From positions 1-31,600 of the forward strand of contig JARKQP010000245.1 in assembly GCA_029974875.1 (NCBI GenBank): a stretch of 31,600 nt of DNA. Reading direction: 5' to 3'. Shown here in pieces: positions 1 to 7,227 of this stretch. The first letter of the stretch is position 1. Every line of letters starts with the position of its first letter. Origin of the DNA: Mobilitalea sp. GTDB taxonomy: Bacteria; Bacillota_A; Clostridia; Lachnospirales; Lachnospiraceae. The notes under the pieces were generated by a model, which worked only from the letters and a program-made list of their open reading frames with translations, ran no database searches and was not told where the DNA came from. A program made the position numbers and the translations under genes.

Positions 1-164
1 CTGGAAATGTTCTAAATGCACAGATGCTGCCCCAAGGATTCAAATTTAACCCACGCTGCGACTAGTGTAAAGAGAAGTGCAGAGAGCAGCAGCCTCCTAT
101 GGTGAAAATCAACGACAATCATTATGCGGCCTGTTGGGAAATGGAGGGAACAAATGAACGTTAA
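1..164 (+). pseudogene. 3' end of an oppD/dppD-like ATPase gene with an in-frame TAG
   Basis: The frame beginning at base 3 reads GNVLNAQMLPQGFKFNPRCD, then TAG at 63-65, and continues open to TAA at 162-164. It matches the C-terminal cysteine region of oligopeptide ABC ATPases (OppD/DppD). The spacing Cys-D-stop-Cys-K-E-K-Cys is the same length as Cys-W-M-A-Cys-E-E-Cys in the neighbouring OppF at the same place, and the post-stop stretch contains the expected HYAAC ending. The open frame overlaps the oppF ATG by 11 bases, the usual oppD/oppF arrangement, so the frame was surely coding through the TAG. The usual Cys before KFNPRC is Phe here. The product is either truncated by about 33 residues or the TAG is a sequence error. 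The rest of the gene lies outside the window. Confidence 0.75.
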
Positions 165-1155
165 GGAAAAAAATAATGCGGAGCCTTTATTAAAAATAGA
201 AAATTTAAGAAAGTATTTTCATATACCTGGGAAGGGTGAACTGCATGCTGTGGATGATATCTCATTGGATATTATGCCGAATGAAACCCTTGGTCTGGTT
301 GGTGAAAGCGGATGTGGTAAAAGTACGGTCGGTAATGTACTGATGCAGCTGACGCCCGCTACTAAAGGACAGGTTTATTTTGAAGGAGAGGATATATTTC
401 ATGCGGACAGATCAAGGATAAATTATCTGAGAGGGCAGATGCAGATGGTATTCCAGGATCCTTATTCCTCTTTGAATCCGAAGAAGACAATCAGGACCAT
501 ATTGGAAACACCACTTAGAATACATAGGATTGCGCTGGGAGCGGAGCTTACAAAGAAGGTAGAAGAGCTTGCGGATATGGTAGGGCTTGAAAAATATGTT
601 CTGGACAAATTTCCTCATGAGCTGGATGGCGGTAAGCGGCAGATGGTCGGTATCGCCAGGGCATTATCCCTGAACCCCAAATTTATCGTATGTGATGAGC
701 CGGTATCCGCATTAGATGTATCGGTTCAAGCCACCATTATCAATTTGCTTATGGATATGCAGAAAAAGATGGGGCTGACCTATCTGTTTGTATCCCATGA
801 CCTCAGTGTTGTGCGGCATATTTCCAATCGTGTTGCAGTTATGTATCTGGGACAGGTGGTTGAGCTGGCGCCCACAGATATGATATTTGCCAATACACTG
901 CACCCATATTCGATTGCTCTGTTATCGGCAGTTCCTAAGATAGAATTTGAAAATAAAACCGGCAGAATTGTTTTAAACGGGGATGTACCAAGTCCGCTGG
1001 ATCCGGCTCCCGGTTGCCGCTTTGCGCCAAGATGTTGGATGGCCTGCGAAGAATGTAGCAAAATTGAACCAAAACTTACTGAAGTAGAGGAAGGACATTT
1101 TGTAGCCTGTCCTTACTGTAAGGAGTCGAGGGAAAAGGCTGGGGTACAAAGATGA
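154..1155 (+). CDS. oppF: oligopeptide ABC transporter ATP-binding protein (OppF/DppF type)
   Basis: 333-residue cytoplasmic ATPase that would energise peptide (or nickel/other solute) import with the OppD-like partner just upstream. Visible motifs are Walker A GESGCGKST, Q-loop VFQDPYSSLNP, Walker B FIVCDEPVSALD and H-loop FVSHDLSVV. The C-terminal oligopeptide-transporter extension has four or more cysteines (CRFAPRCWMACEEC). The start at 154 is preferred over an in-frame ATG at 124 because GGAGGG lies at 143-148. The signature motif reads LDGGK (residues 157-161) instead of LSGGQ, an unusual change at the serine that contacts the nucleotide gamma-phosphate. The permeases and binding protein would lie upstream, outside the window. 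The family call is secure; the substrate is not known. Confidence 0.92.
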   Translation: MNVKEKNNAEPLLKIENLRKYFHIPGKGELHAVDDISLDIMPNETLGLVGESGCGKSTVGNVLMQLTPATKGQVYFEGEDIFHADRSRINYLRGQMQMVFQDPYSSLNPKKTIRTILETPLRIHRIALGAELTKKVEELADMVGLEKYVLDKFPHELDGGKRQMVGIARALSLNPKFIVCDEPVSALDVSVQATIINLLMDMQKKMGLTYLFVSHDLSVVRHISNRVAVMYLGQVVELAPTDMIFANTLHPYSIALLSAVPKIEFENKTGRIVLNGDVPSPLDPAPGCRFAPRCWMACEECSKIEPKLTEVEEGHFVACPYCKESREKAGVQR

Positions 1156-1242
1156 TTGTGAAAGCTGCCACCTGGCATGGGATGATAGCTTTTCCATCAT
1201 TAGACCGCGGCAATCAGAACGCTACAATATTGGAGGAATATT

Positions 1243-2424
1243 ATGAACACAGATGTGCATAACGGGGATAAGATATGGAATTCTCTTTTTATTAATGTAT
1301 TTATTATTAATTTTATGGCACACATATGCTTGTATGCCATGAATACTCTTACCGGTAAATATGCGGACAGTTTGGGAGCCACTGCAGCAATTGTAGGGTT
1401 TGCCTCTAGCGCCTTTGCCATAACAGCGCTGGTATTTAAGATGATATCGGCGCCCGCGATTGATACTTTTAACAGAAAATATGTTTTGATGGGATCCCTG
1501 GCAGTGCTTGTGGTATCCTTCACCGGCTATACAATTTCCAATAATGTGACAATGCTGGTTATTTCACGTTTATTGCAGGGAGTGGGTATGGCATTTACTA
1601 CAACCTGTTGTCTTACGATTGCATCCGATTCACTGCCGCATAAAAAAATGAGCAGCGGGGTAGGTATCTTTGCATTGGGAACAGCGCTGGCCCAATCCAT
1701 CGCCCCGACCATCGGTCTGGAATTCATGGGAGTGCTGGGCTACAATAAAACCTTTTTCATTTTCACCGGCATCATGCTGATTGCTTTTTTGTATGCTGCA
1801 ACTATGAAAATCAATTTCACCCGTACCAATACTTTTAAAATATCCATCAGCAGCATGATAGCCAAAGAGGCTATTCCGCCTGCCTGCATAATATTTCTCC
1901 TGTCCTTTGCATATTGCAATATTAATGCATTCCTGGTTTTATTTGCAGAAACCCGTGGGATCAATGCGAACATAGGTTATTTTTTTACAGTATATGCTTT
2001 GACAATGCTGTTAACCAGACCGATGATTGGGAGGCTGGCGGACAAATTTGGAACGATCAAGGTTATCATACCGGGTTTTTGCTGCTTCATCCTATCCTTC
2101 CTGCTGATTAGCAATGCAACCTCTTTGCCGATGTTTTTAATTGCTGCATTTATCTCTGCCTTTGGATATGGAGGTTGTACTCCGGCAATACAGGCGGTAG
2201 CAATGAAGAGTGTTCCAAAACATAGGCGGGGGGCAGCGAGCTGCACCAGCTATATAGGTACAGACTTAGGGCATTTTGGAGCAGTTCTGGCAGGGCTCCT
2301 GGTTGAGAGGTATGGATATGTAAGTATGTGGCGTCTGATGACGATTCCCGTATTTATTGCGGTGGGTGTTGCACTTGCATTTCGTAAGCGCATCACCCAT
2401 GCAGGTGAAGAATTCATAAAATAA
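1243..2424 (+). CDS. MFS transporter
   Basis: 393-residue polytopic membrane protein with about twelve hydrophobic segments, typical in length for the major facilitator superfamily. The TM8-TM9 cytoplasmic loop carries the superfamily motif (RPMIGRLADKFG), and a weaker copy (PAIDTFNRKY) sits after TM2. Ribosome site GGAGGA lies 8 bases before the ATG. It is the first gene after oppF, 87 bases downstream, and is followed by two metallo-beta-lactamase-fold genes in the same direction, so an import or efflux role tied to those hydrolases is likely. The drug/metabolite MFS subgroup cannot be narrowed from sequence reading. No sign of damage. Confidence 0.9.
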   Translation: MNTDVHNGDKIWNSLFINVFIINFMAHICLYAMNTLTGKYADSLGATAAIVGFASSAFAITALVFKMISAPAIDTFNRKYVLMGSLAVLVVSFTGYTISNNVTMLVISRLLQGVGMAFTTTCCLTIASDSLPHKKMSSGVGIFALGTALAQSIAPTIGLEFMGVLGYNKTFFIFTGIMLIAFLYAATMKINFTRTNTFKISISSMIAKEAIPPACIIFLLSFAYCNINAFLVLFAETRGINANIGYFFTVYALTMLLTRPMIGRLADKFGTIKVIIPGFCCFILSFLLISNATSLPMFLIAAFISAFGYGGCTPAIQAVAMKSVPKHRRGAASCTSYIGTDLGHFGAVLAGLLVERYGYVSMWRLMTIPVFIAVGVALAFRKRITHAGEEFIK

Positions 2425-2467
2425 AAATGATACCATTGTAATTTAAGAAAGGAGACCAAGATAAGAT

Positions 2468-3412
2468 ATGAAATCGAAAGTCCTTAAGCTACGGGAGCCG
2501 GTCGATCCCTTGAGCTCGGCATGGATGAAAGAGTTGAGAAACTATAACAAAACAAAGAAGATCTATGAGGTGGATCCTTATGCGGAGGTATACCAATTCA
2601 GGGATAATGTGTACGGCATCCTGACAGAGAGTGCGGATGGAATGGGAGCACCGTGGATGTATGTGATTATTGGGCCGGAGAAAGCAATGTTAATTGATAC
2701 CAGCTTTGGTATTGGGAATCTGAAGGAGCTGGTTAATGAAATAACGGGGAATATGCCTCTTATTGTTGTCAACACCCATGCATCCTACGATCATTCCTAT
2801 GGGAATTTCCAGTTTGACCATGTTTATTGCCACGAATATTGTGCCCCGTATCTGGAGAAGCAATTGTCCCCGCATATTTGGGATTACCTGTTTGATGAAA
2901 ATGGGAAGAATATCTGGCTGGATTTTGACCGAAAGGATATCATTGATTATAAGGAGTATGAAATAATCGGCTGTCCGAATGGACATATCTTTAATCTGGG
3001 CAGAGATTACGAAATTGAGCTTGTATTTTTGCCAGGCCATCAGGCGGGGCACAGCGGTTACCTGGATAAGAAAAACCGGATATTATTCTGCGGCGATGAC
3101 TTTATCAGCATGAGAGTTGGAGTGAATGGCCCCAAGCCGGGAATGCCTCACGGCGAATTTGCGACGGTGACAGCCCTGAAGAACGAACTTGAGAAGCTGG
3201 TAAAGCGCCTGAATGAGTTTGATTCACTATTTCCGGGACATTTCATGGTAGATATTGAGAACAGTGTTGTACAGGGGTTGTTGGATGCCTGCACCGAAGT
3301 AGTGGAGAATCCGGATAATTATGATTATGCGGAAGAAACGCTGGGCAGGAAGCTGATGTTTAAGCATGTAAGGGGCATGGGAACTCTGGCCTACAGGGAT
3401 ATCTCGGTATAA
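2468..3412 (+). CDS. metallo-beta-lactamase-fold hydrolase (first of two)
   Basis: 314-residue soluble protein of the MBL fold. The first metal motif reads THASYDH (residues 103-109), that is H104-x-S106-x-D108-H109, so the middle His of the canonical HxHxDH is Ser. Later motifs are PGHQAGHSG (third-site His), LFCGDDF (bridging Asp) and LFPGHF (final His). Zn1 would therefore lack one ligand while the Zn2 site looks complete. Ribosome site AAAGGAG lies upstream of the ATG. It sits 43 bases after the MFS gene and 63 bases before a second MBL gene. Family members cleave esters, thioesters, lactams or lactones; the substrate here is unknown. Confidence 0.88.
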   Translation: MKSKVLKLREPVDPLSSAWMKELRNYNKTKKIYEVDPYAEVYQFRDNVYGILTESADGMGAPWMYVIIGPEKAMLIDTSFGIGNLKELVNEITGNMPLIVVNTHASYDHSYGNFQFDHVYCHEYCAPYLEKQLSPHIWDYLFDENGKNIWLDFDRKDIIDYKEYEIIGCPNGHIFNLGRDYEIELVFLPGHQAGHSGYLDKKNRILFCGDDFISMRVGVNGPKPGMPHGEFATVTALKNELEKLVKRLNEFDSLFPGHFMVDIENSVVQGLLDACTEVVENPDNYDYAEETLGRKLMFKHVRGMGTLAYRDISV

Positions 3413-3475
3413 ATCCGGCAGCCTCTCGGAATAAAAGGATATTGTGATTAAATAAGTTGATAAGGAAGTGGGTTT

Positions 3476-4324
3476 GTGGAATATTTAAATTTTTACAGCC
3501 ATGAAAGGGTATCGGAGCATACCTATATTTTTAATGAAGGCTATTCCATGGTGCACCGGTTTACAATCGGGGTTATTGTCGGCAATCAGAAAGTTCTTGT
3601 GATAGATAGCGGACTGGGGATGGACGGTAGTCTTAGAAAGTACGTAGAAAGTGTGGTCGGAAGCGGGAAACCGATAATCTGTGCCTGTACCCATGGTAAT
3701 ATTGATCATGTGGGAGGAGCTTGTCTGTTTGATGAAAGATATTTAAACAGCAGGGATTATCCTGAGCTGCCGAGGGCGTTTGACAGGACACGGCGTCTCA
3801 GTGATTTGGATGCGTTTGCTCTTCATAATCCTGAGGTGGCAGCATATTGCGAAAAACACATGGTAGACAATGAAGGTACGATCTTTCAGGATATTGATGA
3901 GGGTGATGTACTTGACCTGGGAGATGTACTTGTGGAGCCTGTCAGGACTCCCGGACATACTCCGGGGCATCTGGCTTATCTGTGCCGGCAGGAAAAGGTA
4001 GTATTCTGCGGGGATGCAATCAATGTGGATACCCATCTGAAACGACTGGACAGGGAAGGATTACTCGGATACAGGGATATGCTGAACCGGTTTATTTCGT
4101 TTGTAGGAGAGGATGTTGCTCTTTATGCCGGTCATATTAACAGACCGCATACAATACAGGTTGCCAAGAATCTTGCCAGGGCTTGCGAAGAGGTTGCTAT
4201 GGGAAAAACTTATGGGGATCCTCCGGGAGAATCGATCTTCCAGGGGAAAACCGGTAACCCATTGGTTCGGATGCATTATTCAGGAAACACCTGCGTTGTA
4301 TACAATTCCGGTAATTTTAAGTAG
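3476..4324 (+). CDS. metallo-beta-lactamase-fold hydrolase (second of two)
   Basis: 282-residue MBL-fold protein starting at GTG, with AAGGAAG upstream of the start codon. The first metal motif is THGNIDH (residues 72-78): H73-x-N75-x-D77-H78, so the middle His is Asn. Downstream motifs are TPGHTPGHL, VVFCGDAI and YAGHINRPH, giving the remaining ligands. It is only distantly similar to the preceding MBL protein, yet both changed the same ligand position. Co-directional with the MFS gene and the following hydrolase, so it is likely part of one unit. Substrate unknown. Confidence 0.87.
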   Translation: MEYLNFYSHERVSEHTYIFNEGYSMVHRFTIGVIVGNQKVLVIDSGLGMDGSLRKYVESVVGSGKPIICACTHGNIDHVGGACLFDERYLNSRDYPELPRAFDRTRRLSDLDAFALHNPEVAAYCEKHMVDNEGTIFQDIDEGDVLDLGDVLVEPVRTPGHTPGHLAYLCRQEKVVFCGDAINVDTHLKRLDREGLLGYRDMLNRFISFVGEDVALYAGHINRPHTIQVAKNLARACEEVAMGKTYGDPPGESIFQGKTGNPLVRMHYSGNTCVVYNSGNFK

Positions 4325-4354
4325 TCATGCTGTATAAAAACAGGCAAAAAGAAG

Positions 4355-4419
4355 GCGGATTCACCCGCAAAGTTTGCGCCTGCAAAATCAGAGAATACAA
4401 GCACGCTTGGCGCAAACTT
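4355..4419. repeat. compound inverted repeat in an intergenic gap
   Basis: The 118-base gap holds a small hairpin, GCGG (4355-4358) with CCGC (4365-4368), followed by a perfect 11-base inverted repeat: AAGTTTGCGCC (4370-4380) with GGCGCAAACTT (4409-4419), 28 bases apart. No T-run follows, so it is not an obvious terminator. The layout (short GC hairpin, then a longer arm pair, then a CATATGCAT palindrome) resembles that of the addB-addA gap near 29984-30072, so it may be a copy of a dispersed palindromic element. Confidence 0.55.
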
Positions 4420-4454
4420 CATATGCATAAAACTGTGCAGGAATGGAGACTATT

Positions 4455-6236
4455 ATGAATCAATATTATAATTATAAATATAAAGAATTATGGCAGGAGC
4501 ACGCATGGGATGATAGAGTAAGCAAATTGGTGCCCCTTGCCCAGTGGATTGGAATGGAAAACATGAAAATCAGACGGATTCCCGGTAAGGTGGAAAAGGA
4601 ACGCCGTACGGATGGAATCTATGATGCAAAATCCCATGCACTTACCTACCCGGAAGTGGTTGAACATTGGGAAGAACGGGGATTACATTATCATTGCACC
4701 AGTATGGGAATTGTTGCATGGATTGCCATGGTACCGGTAGAACATCTGAAAAAGCAGGGATATCACGATGATATGGATACATTGGCCGTGTTAATCAATG
4801 TGGATCGTTCCGATCCTTCCTGGTGTATGTATACGCTGGAACATTATGAAGACTATCTGAATAAGGCCAGGGAAGAAAATTTCTCGATTCTTTTCATAGC
4901 TTCTGACGAACTGGATTACGGAAATCAATATATTAACATTATTCAGGAAGCGGTGGTTATCTTTCATTTGAACTATGAAAGACTTTATCTTGATGTGAGC
5001 ACGGTGTATCTGGCGGATTCAGCACTTAAGGACATTCCGGCGTTCTGTTATACTGACAGAGAGGGAAATGAAGTCTTAAGCCCGGATGACTTTGTGGAAA
5101 AGCGGGGAGGAATCTCTTGTATCGATATCACAGGTATATGGTTAAACAAAACGAGCCTGTTTCATAAGCTGGTTAGAGATGCGGAATGGAGTGATGCAGC
5201 TTATCTTCCTGAAAATGTAATACACACTGCGGTTGGCCGGAAACTGGCGAAAGCCATGTATCTGGAATATAAATATGATGACGCCAGGGATCCGGAGCTC
5301 GTAGAATACTGGCATCATATGGGATTACAATGTGATTTCCATGATAAAAACGGAGAGCAATGGATTATGTTTGTTCCAAGATCAGCTCTGGAAGAGAAGG
5401 AGAAAAAAATCCCCTGTATGTGTATTATGCAGGAGGTGGATCGGTTTGATCCGCACCAGGCAGTGACCGCCTTCAGCTACTGCTATGAATTTATAGAGAT
5501 AGCGGCTCAAGGGGATTGTATGCTGTTGTTCTTTGCGCTGGAAACCCTGGATGACAATGATATGCTGCATGATATACTGGAGGAAGCGCAGATACTCTAT
5601 CCTCTGGATCGCAGTCGGATATATGTGACAGGACATAGCCATGACGGACGTTTTGCGGCGGAATATATGCGGCGCCACCAGAAGGACATTGCAGCCGTTG
5701 CTACCCTGGGAAATGAACCGGGACAGCTCTCTCCCAAGGTTACAAGCGGTTTTTTTGCAGTAAGTGACGAGCAGATTGAAATCCAGGCATCCGTTGATAC
5801 ACCGCTGGTCAACCTATCCGGGCTGAATGAAAAGAACTGCATGTTTCCGTTACATAGTGACGCCCCTTTTGTCAGGCCAGGCTTCAGAACCGCCCTGGAC
5901 ACCTTTGAAAAACGGGCAGAGAGCTGGCAGAGAAGATTAAGATCCTCCAGATGCCCGATGAAATCCGTCCAGGAAATCGAAGCAACGAAATACAGCACAG
6001 ATTATGTAGAGCGTCTGCTGGGTATCCCGGCAGACAAGACAGAGGTATTATATCTGGACGGGAATGAAAACTATATTGCCGATATCAAGAATAGAGATGG
6101 AAAATATCATCTTCGTATTGTGGCGCTTGGGAATATGCCCCATACAATAACGCCTGTAATGGCAGATCTTGCGTGGTCCTATGTAAGACGCTTTGCCAGG
6201 GACAGGGTAACAGGCGAATGTATCGAGCTTTATTAG
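4455..6236 (+). CDS. alpha/beta-hydrolase-like protein with internal duplication
   Basis: 593-residue protein, no signal peptide. The start at 4455 is chosen over an ATG at 4443 because GGAG at 4445-4448 is well placed. The C-terminal half (about residues 275-590) resembles an alpha/beta-hydrolase: YVTGHSHDGRFAAEYMRRH (GHSHDG at 393-398, Ser395 as nucleophile) and a late NMPHTITPVMADLAWSYVRR stretch that could supply the catalytic His. The N-terminal half (about 60-185) repeats the same fold segment: YPEVVEHWEERGL corresponds to DPELVEYWHHMGL, and NYERLYLDVSTVYLAD to DRSRIYVTGHSHDGRF. The N copy has lost the GHSHDG elbow. It is probably an esterase or peptidase-like enzyme acting with the MBL proteins; substrate unknown. 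The nitroreductase gene starts 17 bases downstream. Confidence 0.75.
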   Translation: MNQYYNYKYKELWQEHAWDDRVSKLVPLAQWIGMENMKIRRIPGKVEKERRTDGIYDAKSHALTYPEVVEHWEERGLHYHCTSMGIVAWIAMVPVEHLKKQGYHDDMDTLAVLINVDRSDPSWCMYTLEHYEDYLNKAREENFSILFIASDELDYGNQYINIIQEAVVIFHLNYERLYLDVSTVYLADSALKDIPAFCYTDREGNEVLSPDDFVEKRGGISCIDITGIWLNKTSLFHKLVRDAEWSDAAYLPENVIHTAVGRKLAKAMYLEYKYDDARDPELVEYWHHMGLQCDFHDKNGEQWIMFVPRSALEEKEKKIPCMCIMQEVDRFDPHQAVTAFSYCYEFIEIAAQGDCMLLFFALETLDDNDMLHDILEEAQILYPLDRSRIYVTGHSHDGRFAAEYMRRHQKDIAAVATLGNEPGQLSPKVTSGFFAVSDEQIEIQASVDTPLVNLSGLNEKNCMFPLHSDAPFVRPGFRTALDTFEKRAESWQRRLRSSRCPMKSVQEIEATKYSTDYVERLLGIPADKTEVLYLDGNENYIADIKNRDGKYHLRIVALGNMPHTITPVMADLAWSYVRRFARDRVTGECIELY

Positions 6237-6253
6237 GAGTAATGGAGGAAGAT

Positions 6254-6754
6254 ATGAACGCAATATTTAAGAGAAAAAGCGTAAGAGAATATCAGGACAT
6301 ACCAGTTGAGAATGAAAAGCTTGAGACGATGCTTAAGGCTGCGATGGCAGCTCCATCTGCCGGAAATCAGCGACCTTGGGAATTTTATATTGTAACGGAC
6401 AAAAACAAACTGGGTCAGCTTTCTGAATGCAGTCCTTATGCTAGTTGTGCCAAGGGGGCGCCGATGGCGATTGTCACCTGCTACCGAAAAGAGTTGAGAA
6501 TGCCGGAGTATGCTGAAATTGATATGAGTGCCTGCACTGAAAACATACTGCTGGAGGCAGAAGAGTTGGGTCTTGGTGCGGTATGGCTTGGAATAGCGCC
6601 AATTAAAGAGCGTATGAAATTGGTAAGAGAAATTATTGGAATACCGGAGGGAATAGAAGCGTTTGCAATTATTCCATGCGGATATCCGTTGAAGGCGTTA
6701 GAACCTCAGAGCCGATATGAGGCATCACGAATCCACTACATTAGACAGGAGTGA
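6254..6754 (+). CDS. nitroreductase family protein (FMN-dependent)
   Basis: 166-residue flavin oxidoreductase of the compact nitroreductase type. Family marks are the N-terminal RKSVREYQDIPV (FMN phosphate contact), APSAGNQRPWEFYIV, the central DMSACTENILLEAEELGLGAVWLG and the C-terminal IIPCGYP. Of several upstream in-frame starts, 6254 is best supported by GGAGG at 6244-6248. Such enzymes reduce nitro groups, quinones or enones with NAD(P)H; the physiological substrate is rarely known. Last gene of the first cluster: a terminator-like hairpin lies about 75 bases downstream. Confidence 0.9.
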   Translation: MNAIFKRKSVREYQDIPVENEKLETMLKAAMAAPSAGNQRPWEFYIVTDKNKLGQLSECSPYASCAKGAPMAIVTCYRKELRMPEYAEIDMSACTENILLEAEELGLGAVWLGIAPIKERMKLVREIIGIPEGIEAFAIIPCGYPLKALEPQSRYEASRIHYIRQE

Positions 6755-6828
6755 AGGAATAACGGGAGATGTGATTAAAGACGGGTATCCGGGAGCAATA
6801 TAGGTTGGTTAGAGTTAATCAAAAATTT

Positions 6829-6853
6829 CAGGCTGGGCCTTAGGTCCGGCCTG
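6829..6853 (+). terminator. rho-independent-type hairpin after the nitroreductase gene
   Basis: CAGGCTGGGCC, loop TTA, GGTCCGGCCTG form an 11-pair stem in RNA (two G-U pairs) followed by CTTGTTA, a poor U-tract. Position 75 bases after the stop codon fits termination of the first gene cluster. A weak tail lowers confidence. Confidence 0.6.
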
Positions 6854-6861
6854 CTTGTTAT

Positions 6862-7020
6862 AGATATTTGTGTCAATTCCTTCGCTGTCAGAGCTTGACG
6901 GTATTGGCTAGGGACTCACCGGATTTTGTTCCGGTAATAGTACGTCATTTGACCTAAAGGGGGATCAGGCTAAACATAAGGGCGGCGGCGGAAAGCCTGT
7001 TATTAAGAGGATCCCCACAT
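6862..7020. other. structured non-coding stretch, function unknown
   Basis: This is most of the 473-base gap before the histidine kinase gene. It is more GC-rich than the AT-rich promoter after it and carries several pairings: ACCGGA/TCCGGT (6918-6923/6930-6935), GTCA/TGAC around 6944-6951, CAGGCT/AGCCTG (6966-6971/6994-6999) nested in GGGGATC/GATCCCC (6960-6966/7010-7016), with GGCGGCGGCGG in the loop. No convincing reading frame with a start was found on either strand. It could be a leader RNA, a small RNA, or a decayed end of a mobile element; I do not recognise a riboswitch class. Confidence 0.4.
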
Positions 7021-7044
7021 CGATTGTGTTAAGAAAAATGACTG

Positions 7045-7074
7045 TTTTCATGCAAATTCTGACATGATTATAAT
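7045..7074 (+). promoter_or_regulatory. probable promoter of the two-component operon
   Basis: -10 TATAAT at 7069-7074 with TTTTCA at 7045-7050 as a weak -35, 18-base spacing. Two further TATAAT hexamers occur at 7103-7108 and 7115-7120 without good -35 boxes. The start codon at 7228 leaves a leader of about 145 bases. Confidence 0.55.
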
Positions 7075-7081
7075 ATGACAT
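7054..7081 (-). promoter_or_regulatory. candidate operator repeats overlapping the kinase promoter
   Basis: On the minus strand the segment 7054-7065 reads ATGTCAGAATTT, and 7071-7081 reads ATGTCATATTA, two direct copies 16 bases apart that bracket the -10 box. The first differs by one base from ATGTCAGATTTT found twice upstream of the ABC transporter operon. This is a plausible autoregulatory site for the AraC-type response regulator encoded downstream (inference). Confidence 0.45.
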
Positions 7082-7227
7082 GAAAGAATTCATGATATAT
7101 GATATAATCTATCCTATAATCTTCTTGTAAATTGTTGAAAAATACTATAATACAGGTAAAAAATATTAATATTACCCAAAGGTTTCTTATTTCTTATAGC
7201 ATTTTTAAAGTAAAGAAAGGAACAATT

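Noticed and set aside
6862..7020. A known riboswitch before the kinase gene
   Set aside because: No recognised class consensus (TPP, FMN, SAM, cobalamin, c-di-GMP, glycine, ZTP, guanidine) could be matched, and it lies upstream of the likely promoter.
6940..7070. Open frame reading DLKGDQAKHKGGGGKPVIKR as a gene
   Set aside because: It has no start codon or ribosome site, is under 55 codons, and sits in a structured gap. It may at most be a relic.
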